Of a stretch of DNA of 5,762 bases, positions 1 to 5,489 are shown piece after piece. The notes under the pieces are model-generated. The model did no database searches, was not told where the DNA came from, and saw only the letters and a program-made list of their open reading frames with translations. Numbering within the stretch: position 1 is the first letter of the stretch; every line of letters starts with the position of its first letter. Both the position numbers and the translations under genes were made by a program. Source of the DNA: Acidobacteriota bacterium (GTDB lineage Bacteria; Acidobacteriota; Terriglobia; Terriglobales; Acidobacteriaceae); contig QIAR01000262.1 in the NCBI GenBank assembly GCA_003225595.1, forward strand, positions 1-5,762. The letters are read 5' to 3'.

Positions 1-1
1 C

Positions 2-1009
2 GAAGCAGTCGAAGCGGCGCTGAAGCTGGCTCGCTATCACACCAAGCGGCAGAACGTCATCGCGTTCTTCGGTGCGTTCCATGGGCGAACCATGGGGGCA
101 CTGTCGTTGACCGCCTCCAAGCCGCAGCAACGCCGCCGGTTTGCGCCGCTTATGCCTGGTGTGACCCACGTCTGTTATCCCGATGTGTATCGCGGATGCG
201 AAGGTGGTGCGCAGGATGCCGAAGCCTTCGCGCTCGGTTGCGCTCGCTTCATCGAAGATAAGCTTTTCAAGACCACGCTCCCTCCCGAGGAAGTTGCGGC
301 TATCTTCGTTGAGCCGGTTCAGGGCGAGGGGGGTTACGTGATTGCGCCCAACGCCTTTATGCAGGAACTACGCCGCATTTGCGACCGCCACGGCATCCTG
401 CTTGTAGCGGATGAGGTCCAGAGTGGTGCGGGGCGCACCGGCAAGTGGTGGGCCATCGAGCACACCAGCGTGGAGCCTGACATCGTCTGCATGGCCAAAG
501 GCATCGCCTCGGGCATGCCGCTGGGAATCACTATGAGCCGCGCCGACATTATGGACTGGGTGCCTGGCTCGCACGCCTCCACGTTTGGTGGGAACCCGGT
601 TTGCATTGCGGCCGCGCTCGCCACGCTAGACGTGATCGAGAACGAAAGCCTGATGCGAAATGCGACTGAGGTCGGCAATCACATGCTGAAACGCATGGCC
701 GATTGGCCGGTTAAGCACAAGCTCGTGGGCGACGTACGCGGCCGCGGGCTGATGATCGGCGTTGAGATCGTCAAAGACAAGCAGACGAAAGAGTATGCTG
801 CCGCCCAGCGCGACCGTATCATCGAACTCGCGTTTGAACGGGGGATTCTGTTCCTGGGTTGCGGGCCGAGCACGGTCCGCATCGCGCCGCCACTTGTCGT
901 CGGCAAAGAAGAAGCTGATGCTGCCATCGAAGTCCTTGATGAGTGCATCAGCATCGTTGAGGAAAGGTCACCGAAGTCCGCGGGTCCGGGCAAGCCGCAA
1001 GGGGCCTAG
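2..1009 (+). CDS. Class III PLP-dependent aminotransferase (4-aminobutyrate/acetylornithine type), 5' partial
   Basis: This enzyme should move an amino group from an omega- or alpha-amine donor to a 2-oxo acid, using PLP in the cytoplasm. The frame is open from base 2, so the first visible ATG (92) is internal. The product begins within the glycine-rich phosphate-binding region (EAVEAALKLARYHT), followed by FHGRTMGA. Later landmarks are EPVQGEGG (from 311), VADEVQSGAGRTG with the PLP-ring aspartate at 410-412, the Schiff-base lysine in MAKGIASGMPLG at 497-499, and STFGGNP with the phosphate-binding threonine at 581-583. The large-domain core is intact. About 335 residues are seen; family members usually have 420-460, so roughly 100 N-terminal residues are missing. 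Substrate cannot be fixed from sequence: gabT-like, argD-like and broader 'acetylornithine aminotransferase family' enzymes share these motifs. It ends in TAG, and no strong terminator follows. Confidence 0.93.
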   Translation, partial: EAVEAALKLARYHTKRQNVIAFFGAFHGRTMGALSLTASKPQQRRRFAPLMPGVTHVCYPDVYRGCEGGAQDAEAFALGCARFIEDKLFKTTLPPEEVAAIFVEPVQGEGGYVIAPNAFMQELRRICDRHGILLVADEVQSGAGRTGKWWAIEHTSVEPDIVCMAKGIASGMPLGITMSRADIMDWVPGSHASTFGGNPVCIAAALATLDVIENESLMRNATEVGNHMLKRMADWPVKHKLVGDVRGRGLMIGVEIVKDKQTKEYAAAQRDRIIELAFERGILFLGCGPSTVRIAPPLVVGKEEADAAIEVLDECISIVEERSPKSAGPGKPQGA

Positions 1010-1072
1010 GACCCTGAGTGAACTGCAGGCGATCGAGGCGTTCAAACGGGATTAACCTGTAGGCCTTCGTTC

Positions 1073-1102
1073 TTGCGGAATCGTGGTAGGAGGGCGTAGA
1101 TT
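1073..1102 (+). promoter_or_regulatory. Candidate sigma70-type promoter for the secreted-protein gene
   Basis: TTGCGG (1073-1078) and TAGATT (1097-1102) are separated by 18 bases and lie 46 bases before the ATG at 1148. The match to TTGACA/TATAAT is only fair. It is proposed because this gene lies 138 bases past the aminotransferase stop and is preceded by no other gene. Confidence 0.3.
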
Positions 1103-1147
1103 CGAGGGCTGCCAAAATCTCACTCTACAAATGGGGAGGACACTCCT

Positions 1148-1657
1148 ATGAACGTAATCCGCCGGTCCACGGTGTTGGCAGTCCTAACGACACTCATGTT
1201 CTGCACGGTTCTGGCCCAGCAGGCAAAGCCCGGTCTGCTGAGTGGCGATGATCTCAAGAAGGTAATGCCCAAAGACTATTTCTTCCGAGGCCTGTCGGCT
1301 ACAGTACAGCTTCGCAATTCCGCTGGTATCCGGCTGCAAGATGGCAAACTGGTGCTCGCCGGACTGGTGGATACCTCAGGGTACTCAGCCGACATACAGG
1401 AAAAGTATCAAGGACTCTTCATCACCGAGGTCAAACTTGGCATCGAGGGCTCAGCGCTGCCGCCGGGCGCCTATGGCTTTGGATTCTCCAAGGACGGCAA
1501 GTTCACTGTCATGGACGTGGGCGCGAACGATGTTCTCAGCGTTTCAGCGAAGACTGATGACAAGCTGCATCCCGCGGTGCCGCTGAAAATTGTGGAAGAC
1601 GGTGGTGCATACCGCCTCTATGCCGGTAAGAAGTGGGTCAGCCTGAAAACACAATAA
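1148..1657 (+). CDS. Small exported beta-rich protein of unknown function
   Basis: The 169-residue product has a type I signal peptide: N-terminal Arg5-Arg6, a hydrophobic core around residues 8-22, and a likely cleavage after Ala23 (VLA/QQA). Cys19 is preceded by Phe, so it is not a lipobox. The mature part of about 146 residues alternates short hydrophobic stretches with Gly/Asp turns, as in a small beta fold. Notable segments are YFFRGLSATVQLRN, PPGAYGFGF, FTVMDVGAND and YRLYAGKKWVSL. It contains no other cysteine and no catalytic motif I recognise. GGGGAGGA at 1133-1140, 7 bases before ATG, fixes the start firmly. It recalls hypothetical secreted proteins of Acidobacteriota, from memory only. 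It is probably monocistronic: the next gene converges on it from the other strand. No function is assigned. Confidence 0.85.
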   Translation: MNVIRRSTVLAVLTTLMFCTVLAQQAKPGLLSGDDLKKVMPKDYFFRGLSATVQLRNSAGIRLQDGKLVLAGLVDTSGYSADIQEKYQGLFITEVKLGIEGSALPPGAYGFGFSKDGKFTVMDVGANDVLSVSAKTDDKLHPAVPLKIVEDGGAYRLYAGKKWVSLKTQ

Positions 1658-1671
1658 CGATCGTGCCGCGT

Positions 1672-2331
1672 TCAGTGGGCTAAAGGCTGTAGCGACCCGA
1701 GCACCAGCGTGATTCCTGCGCGCTTCCGCAACTCCGAGATGAGCGCCTGCGCCGCATGCTGGTAGGTCTTGCTGGGGTCGGACGAGTCTGCCCAAACGGC
1801 GTCATAGACGATCTGGGCGGCTTCTTTCAGTTCCATGTGCAGCGCGGCTTCCACCAAGTCCAAACGCTCCTGAAGCCGATCATAGCAGCACTTGCAAACC
1901 GCAGCTGGCTCGTATGCTCCCTGGTGGTTTTCTTCCAGGCTGCAGCGAAAACTGGCAGCGGCATTGATCTGCATATGAGCAGCGTAGAGTTGAGACTTGA
2001 ACTCGCGCAGGAAGTGTTCCCGCTCTTCTTCTAAAGCTGTTCCGTCCGGCATTTCTTCGGCCGCTGCCTGGGCCACCGGTAATGGAGTCGCCAGAGCCGA
2101 AACCCGCTGTGGACTTTTGCAATAGGGACAGGCGGTCAAATCAGCAGAGTAATAAGTCCTGCATTTGGCGCATGGCAAGCCATAACCGGCACGGCGCGCG
2201 ACCGGCTTGGAGTTCTCGGCAAAGGTGCTGCCCGACGTCGGCTCCGCATGCTGGAGCTGGCTGCTCCGCTGAAGAACAGTGCGTGGCGTTTTATGACTAT
2301 TCACGAGCTGCGTTGATGGAATGTAATCCAT
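1672..2331 (-). CDS. Zinc-ribbon protein with a second cysteine cluster and helical C-terminus
   Basis: The product is 219 residues from the ATG at 2331. Residues 1-50 are polar and probably disordered. Residues 54-71 form a zinc ribbon, CAKC and CPYC (Cys54, Cys57, Cys68, Cys71), with ten residues between the two knuckles. A polar or alanine-rich linker (about 75-100) leads to a mostly helical, charged part. That part carries Cys130 and a tight CKCC cluster (Cys146, Cys148, Cys149), then a long helix around 150-180 and a last helix near 188-204. There is no signal peptide or membrane segment, so it is likely cytoplasmic. The frame stays open upstream to an ATG at 2433, but only the 2331 start has a good ribosome binding site. 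The gene converges with the secreted-protein gene and lies 333 bases downstream of the co-oriented TPR gene. Zinc binding is inferred from spacing. Whether it touches nucleic acid or protein cannot be told. Confidence 0.8.
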   Translation of the reverse strand: MDYIPSTQLVNSHKTPRTVLQRSSQLQHAEPTSGSTFAENSKPVARRAGYGLPCAKCRTYYSADLTACPYCKSPQRVSALATPLPVAQAAAEEMPDGTALEEEREHFLREFKSQLYAAHMQINAAASFRCSLEENHQGAYEPAAVCKCCYDRLQERLDLVEAALHMELKEAAQIVYDAVWADSSDPSKTYQHAAQALISELRKRAGITLVLGSLQPLAH

Positions 2332-2664
2332 GTGTTGCTCCTGGGTTTCTAACGGCCGGGCTACCTGACGGACGGGCGAATCTGGTTTCATTCTAGACAC
2401 GATTGCTCGGACTGCGGAGACACGACAGTACATGTCTCAATATTGTCCATTAGTGCAGTCGTCCAACGCCCCCCGCGAGTGAGCAATTCGAGTTCCCACG
2501 CACACACTCAGTTGTCCGCCGAAGAGCGATGCAGCAACAATTGCACCTAAACAGCCAATCTCGCGGAGTCCAAATGAAAGCTCAAATAAAGAGTCATTCT
2601 TGATTGCGTCTATATGTGTGATGCAGGGCCGAAGGGAATGTCAAAGTGAGATGAGACGGTCTGG
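2332..2664. other. Gap between zinc-ribbon and TPR genes, no gene seen
   Basis: These 333 bases hold the zinc-ribbon ribosome binding site and presumably its promoter, but no strong -35/-10 pair stands out on the minus strand. The segment 2434-2664 is visibly richer in A/T than the flanking genes and lacks a convincing protein frame on either strand. I see no GC hairpin with a T-tract just after the TPR stop, so how that transcript ends is not evident. Confidence 0.5.
2338..2342 (-). promoter_or_regulatory. Ribosome binding site that decides the zinc-ribbon gene start
   Basis: On the minus strand AGGAG is followed by six bases (CAACAC) and then ATG at 2331. The two in-frame ATGs further upstream (2391 and 2433) have no comparable purine-rich box, so the shorter 219-residue product is preferred to the 253-residue reading. 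Confidence 0.75.
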
Positions 2665-4125
2665 TCAGCGCGAGTTCGCCTTCATGAGCTTCATGAGTTC
2701 ATCCTTGCGCGCGCGATACAGGTTCTGCCCCGGATCCAGATGCGAGGCGACTTCCAGCTCGGAGAGCGCTTCGTCGTAGCGGTTCAAACTCACCAGGCAG
2801 GCGGCGAGGTCGTAATGATTATTCGCCGTTGGCTCCAGTCGCAGTGTTTCGCGAAATTCTTTTTCGGCCGACGGGAACTGGTGCAGGTCGAAGAGAGCAG
2901 TTCCCAGATAGTGGTGCGCCAGGGCGGAATCCGGGTTCAGCGAAACGGCAACTCGCAACTCCTTGGCGGCGTCCTCATTTTTTCCTACCAGCAGCAAGGC
3001 TTGCCCGAGAACGCGGTGCTCCACCGATCCTGCAGGATTCAGGCCGATCGCGAGACGCAGCTCCCCAATTGCGGATTGGTAATCATGCTTGGCCATAAAA
3101 GCCTTGGCCAGACAGCCGTGCCCTTTCTCCCAGCCGGGATTCATGCGATAGAGTTCACGAAGCTCCGTGATGGCGTCGTCGAAGGCGCCGGTATCGCAAA
3201 ACGTGTTGCCTAGATTGTTGCGTATCGAGGCCTCGTCCGGAGCAAGGCGCTTGGCTTCGCGGTATTCCGCGATGGCTTCCTCGGGTTTTCCCTGATCATG
3301 TAGCACGATTCCAAGGTTGCTGTGCGCCTCCCAGAATTGCGGATTCAGCCGGAGAGCGTGGCGGTAGGCAACCGCGGCGGCGTGCAGATCACCCTTATCG
3401 CGAAGCGTGATTCCGATGTCATAGTAGGTATCAGGATTCTCAGGCTCCTGCCCCAGCGACTCCTCGAAGGCATGCAGTGCTGCATCATAAAGTCCATTGG
3501 CAAACAAACCTAGTCCAAGATACCGATATGCTTCAGCATTGCGCGGGTCCATACTCAGCGCGGTACGCGCCTCGGCAATCACATTGTCACTCTCCTCGGA
3601 GCGATAAAAAAGATACGCGAGGCGACTATGCGTTTCGGGAAAGTCTGGCATCAGTCGCGCTGATTCCGTGAACTCATCGAAGGCCTCATCCCACTGCTCC
3701 TGCTGGCGGAGCATGTCCGCCAAGGCGAAGTGCAACGGCGCGTTCTTGTAATCCGATCGCAGCAATTCACGCAGCTGATGCTCGGCTTCTTCGTAACGTT
3801 TCTGATGAGCAAGTTCTGCTGCTTTCGCCAGCGCTGGCGGACAAGATACCTGCATTCCAGCAGCGAGCGTTGCAGTTGAATCCCGCAAGACTTGAATCAC
3901 TGCAGGGTTGGCGCCAGCGGAGCGAAGAGCTTTTGTGTAACCGCGATCAAGCTTGAAGTTAATTCCGCGATCTTTGATCAAACGGCTGAGGCGGTTGCTC
4001 GATACCCCACCTGCCAGCCAGGCCATCAACTGAGAGCTGTCGACGGGTGGCGCCTGGGTCGGTCCACTGAAAGCAACCGGGGCCATCATCAGCAAGAAGA
4101 ACAACGAAGCCAAACACTTGCGCAT
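2665..4125 (-). CDS. Exported TPR protein with eleven tetratricopeptide repeats
   Basis: The product has 486 residues. Residues 1-20 are a signal peptide (Arg2-Lys3, hydrophobic core LASLFFLLMMAPVAFS, likely cleavage after Ser20), so it acts outside the cytoplasm, probably in the periplasm. Residues 30-83 form a small helical module (LMAWLAGGVSS, then LIKDRG, then ALRSAGANPAVIQVLRD). Similar modules precede repeats in some acidobacterial proteins, as I recall. Eleven consecutive TPRs fill about 98-468 with a 34-residue period, showing the usual pattern Ala/Gly8, Ala20 and a Pro near 32; clear units are EAYRYLGLGLF and EAHSNLGIVLHDQG. A charged capping helix (469-486) ends it. TPR arrays bind peptides or partner proteins; no enzyme domain is present and the partner is unknown. 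ATG at 4125 is chosen because it gives a compact signal peptide. The frame extends to a TTG at 4257, but without a ribosome site. It is transcribed divergently from tatA. Confidence 0.9.
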   Translation of the reverse strand: MRKCLASLFFLLMMAPVAFSGPTQAPPVDSSQLMAWLAGGVSSNRLSRLIKDRGINFKLDRGYTKALRSAGANPAVIQVLRDSTATLAAGMQVSCPPALAKAAELAHQKRYEEAEHQLRELLRSDYKNAPLHFALADMLRQQEQWDEAFDEFTESARLMPDFPETHSRLAYLFYRSEESDNVIAEARTALSMDPRNAEAYRYLGLGLFANGLYDAALHAFEESLGQEPENPDTYYDIGITLRDKGDLHAAAVAYRHALRLNPQFWEAHSNLGIVLHDQGKPEEAIAEYREAKRLAPDEASIRNNLGNTFCDTGAFDDAITELRELYRMNPGWEKGHGCLAKAFMAKHDYQSAIGELRLAIGLNPAGSVEHRVLGQALLLVGKNEDAAKELRVAVSLNPDSALAHHYLGTALFDLHQFPSAEKEFRETLRLEPTANNHYDLAACLVSLNRYDEALSELEVASHLDPGQNLYRARKDELMKLMKANSR

Positions 4126-4135
4126 CAGCAGGGAC

Positions 4136-4142
4136 TTCCTCC
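4136..4142 (-). promoter_or_regulatory. Ribosome binding site of the TPR gene, unusually distant
   Basis: Minus-strand GGAGGAA is the only strong Shine-Dalgarno match near the start. GGAGG lies 12 bases from the ATG at 4125, longer than the usual 5-9. Two CTG codons sit directly before that ATG in frame; the first, at 4131, would be six bases from GGAGG. A CTG start is rare but would add only two residues. Confidence 0.55.
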
Positions 4143-4317
4143 GCAGCAGCTCGACGAATGCTCCTCGCCAAAACATAGACGAGCGTGGTAACGCCCGAAA
4201 GGTCACGAAGGTAACAGCCGTTCTCGCCGCGCGACCTCTCACGCCCGAGGTGTTCAAGGAGAAGGTAAGTCACTGCTAAAGCAGCGACATAGCCTGTTGG
4301 GGCGTAGGAAAGGCAAG

Positions 4318-4347
4318 TTGACGGCGGGTGCTTGGCTCCGGTAACTT
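4318..4347 (+). promoter_or_regulatory. Candidate promoter of tatA
   Basis: TTGACG (4318-4323) matches five of six -35 consensus bases. TAACTT (4342-4347), 18 bases on, is a weak -10. It lies 40 bases before the ATG at 4388, and one GGTAAC copy (4340-4345) overlaps the proposed -10. Confidence 0.35.
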
Positions 4348-4356
4348 GGGCTATGT

Positions 4357-4376
4357 GTGTGCCGGTCGCGGCACGC
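4357..4376 (+). promoter_or_regulatory. Hairpin in the tatA leader, touching the ribosome binding site
   Basis: GTGTGCCG (4357-4364) pairs with CGGCACGC (4369-4376) over eight base pairs, one of them G-U, around a four-base GTCG loop. It ends one base before the tatA Shine-Dalgarno GGAGG (4378-4382). The pairing is seen directly; any effect on translation is inferred. Confidence 0.5.
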
Positions 4377-4387
4377 CGGAGGCTGCT

Positions 4388-4591
4388 ATGTTTGAAGGTT
4401 TGTTCCAGCCAATGCATCTGCTGGTGATCTTCTTGATCGCTCTACTCATCTTCGGTCCGAAGAAGCTGCCTGAGCTCGGAAAGGGGCTGGGCGAAGGTAT
4501 TCGCGCGCTGAAAAACAGCATGAGAGACCACTCTGCTGAAGAGGCCAAGAGTGAGAGCACAGAAGTAAAGAGCACAGACGTAAAGAGCTAA
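4388..4591 (+). CDS. tatA: TatA-type subunit of the twin-arginine protein translocase
   Basis: TatA polymerises in the inner membrane to carry folded proteins with twin-arginine signals, working with TatC and, in many bacteria, TatB. The 67-residue product shows the family plan: a short N-terminus (MFEGLFQP), one membrane helix at about 6-22 (MHLLVIFLIALLIF), the FGPKKLPELG hinge at 22-31, an amphipathic helix with Gly/Lys (GKGLGEGIRALKNSM) to about 45, and an acidic/lysine tail. The short length and FGPKKLPE favour TatA/TatE over TatB. GGAGG at 4378-4382, five bases before ATG 4388, fixes the start; an in-frame GTG at 4328 would add 20 residues unlike TatA. No tatB or tatC is adjacent, so the gene probably stands alone, with the partners elsewhere. 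The tail ends in a short duplicated motif (STEVK/STDVK). Confidence 0.93.
   Translation: MFEGLFQPMHLLVIFLIALLIFGPKKLPELGKGLGEGIRALKNSMRDHSAEEAKSESTEVKSTDVKS
4554..4588 (+). repeat. 15-bp in-frame tandem repeat in the tatA 3' end
   Basis: AGAGCACAGAAGTAA (4554-4568) is followed by AGAGCACAGACGTAA (4569-4583), one mismatch, and then a partial AGAGC (4584-4588). Fifteen bases equal five codons, so the frame is kept and the protein tail reads STEVK-STDVK-S before the stop. Confidence 0.8.
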
Positions 4592-4599
4592 GCCGGGCT

Positions 4600-4631
4600 G
4601 GCCTCACCGCCGTAGCGGTCACCTGGAGGCC
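4600..4631. terminator. Nested hairpin after tatA, possible terminator
   Basis: GGCCTC (4600-4605) pairs with GAGGCC (4626-4631), enclosing an inner hairpin ACCGC-CGTA-GCGGT (4606-4619). It lies eight bases after the tatA stop, between two convergent genes. The sequence after it is pyrimidine-rich (TTCC runs at about 4637-4660) but has no uninterrupted T-tract, so it is not a textbook intrinsic terminator in either direction. Confidence 0.4.
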
Positions 4632-4764
4632 GAAGCTTTCCAACTGTCTTCCTTCCTTTTGCCCTATTCACACCTCTCGCTCGCCTTCCTGTAATTCTTG
4701 ATGGTAAGTACCTTCGAAACTTGCTCCTCGATCAGGATGAGTTCATGCAGGTGTTGGAAGGCTG

Positions 4765-5118
4765 CTAAATCGGACGCGCAAACGACAGCTCATGTCCATC
4801 CGGGTCACACATATGAAAATATCGCTCGCCCCATGCAGCGTCTCGCGGCCTCTCCGGATGAAATCCCTTTTCCCGAAAGTATGCCCAGGATGCATCAACA
4901 TCGGATACGTAGAAAATCATCCGCCCCCAATGGACAGCAGGATTGCCCTGCTCTAAGTTGAGAAACGGGTCCTTTGAATCTTTCGTGCAGAGTGACGAGA
5001 AATACGCATCTTCTCCACCGTAGATAATCTCCATGCCGAGAACATCTCTGTAGAATCGCACAGAGGCCTGCATACTGTTTACCCTAAGGGTAATTGCGGA
5101 AATCCTTTCAACATTCAT
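4765..5118 (-). CDS. Single-domain VOC (glyoxalase/bleomycin-resistance fold) protein
   Basis: The 117-residue product has the two beta-alpha-beta-beta-beta modules of the vicinal oxygen chelate fold. Module one runs from about 5 to 56 (ISAITLRV, SVRFYRDVLGMEIIYGG, PFLNLEQG) and module two from about 64 to 115 (GRMIFYVSDVDASWAYFREKGF, FHMCDPDGHELSFARP). FYRDVLGME and DPDGHELSF are typical VOC signatures. Of the metal-ligand positions of glyoxalase I, candidate glutamates are present (Glu56 in LNLE, Glu110 in GHEL), but the two histidine positions look replaced (Thr/Leu in AITLRV, Gly/Arg in HWGRMIF). It may therefore not be a glyoxalase; VOC proteins also include dioxygenases, isomerases and drug-binding proteins. 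ATG 5118 is chosen because it begins the first strand directly. There is no clear Shine-Dalgarno box before it, and the frame continues open to an ATG at 5436 with no domain I recognise. Confidence 0.82.
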   Translation of the reverse strand: MNVERISAITLRVNSMQASVRFYRDVLGMEIIYGGEDAYFSSLCTKDSKDPFLNLEQGNPAVHWGRMIFYVSDVDASWAYFREKGFHPERPRDAAWGERYFHMCDPDGHELSFARPI

Positions 5119-5489
5119 TTTTTCAGAACACTTGGCCAAGGAAGGTACTCCGTTCGAACTAGAGCAAGCCGCCGGTAAATCCCCTCCGTGAACCCGAGGA
5201 ATGTGCACCGCCTCTGATTCCTGCCTCGATAAAAAGCCCCGAATCTCTTGGGGGAGGCACTGTGGTGTCCGAACCGGGCTCTTCCGTTCAGCAGAAAGAC
5301 CCACTTCCTCCTCGAAGACGAAGTAGGCCCTTTTCGAGCGTACTCCATCCGGCCCGGACACTAAAACACTACCAGTGAGACTGGAGTCCGCAATGGCACG
5401 ATGGAGGCTGAAAGATCCGCACTTGGACCTACTCACGACTTCTTCCCAGCGGAGGTCGGCATAGCTCGCTTCCTACTTCCCGTTTATCT
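5119..5489. other. Gap between the VOC gene and the IS1 remnant, no convincing gene
   Basis: The minus strand is open in the VOC frame through 5436 (106 extra codons), but its translation is Ser/Arg/Pro-rich and without recognisable motif. I read it as non-coding or degraded sequence. A short inverted repeat, CGGAC at 5355-5359 and GTCCG at 5386-5390, is present. I looked on the plus strand for the N-terminal half of the IS1 transposase, in particular its CDEIW-like first catalytic motif, and did not see it. Confidence 0.45.

Larger units (their letters stand above)
4126..4387. promoter_or_regulatory. Divergent control region between the TPR gene and tatA
   Basis: This 262-base region must carry the start signals of both genes. 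It contains exact GGTAAC at 4187-4192, 4210-4215 and 4340-4345, with near copies GGTCAC at 4201-4206 and GGTAAG at 4264-4269, all on the plus strand. These could be half-sites for a regulator. A minus-strand TATGTT box (about 4169-4174) is a possible -10 for the TPR gene but lacks a good -35. The TPR frame stays open leftward of its chosen start up to a TTG at 4257, but the translation there (VRGRAARTAV...) looks non-coding. Confidence 0.4.

Noticed and set aside
334..993. Minus-strand open frames opposite the aminotransferase
   Set aside because: They are shadows of a strongly conserved plus-strand gene and show no domain or ribosome site.
1000..1020. Terminator hairpin at the aminotransferase stop (GGGGCCTAGGACCC)
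   Set aside because: The stem is short and overlaps the stop codon, and no T-tract follows.
1148..1216. Twin-arginine export signal in the small secreted protein (Arg5-Arg6 near tatA)
   Set aside because: The residues after RR are Ser-Thr-Val-Leu, not the x-Phe-Leu-Lys pattern, and the hydrophobic core fits an ordinary Sec signal.
2332..2433. Longer start for the zinc-ribbon protein at ATG 2433 or 2391
   Set aside because: Neither has a Shine-Dalgarno box, whereas ATG 2331 has AGGAG at six bases.
2740..3671. Plus-strand open frames across the TPR gene
   Set aside because: They are antisense readings of the repeat array; the minus-strand repeats explain the sequence fully.
2950..4000. DNA-level tandem repeat or CRISPR-like periodicity in the TPR gene
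   Set aside because: The period is 34 residues at protein level only; the DNA units have diverged and contain no identical repeats with spacers.
4328..4387. 20-residue N-terminal extension of TatA from a GTG at 4328
   Set aside because: It is unlike any TatA N-terminus, and a well-placed ribosome site precedes ATG 4388.
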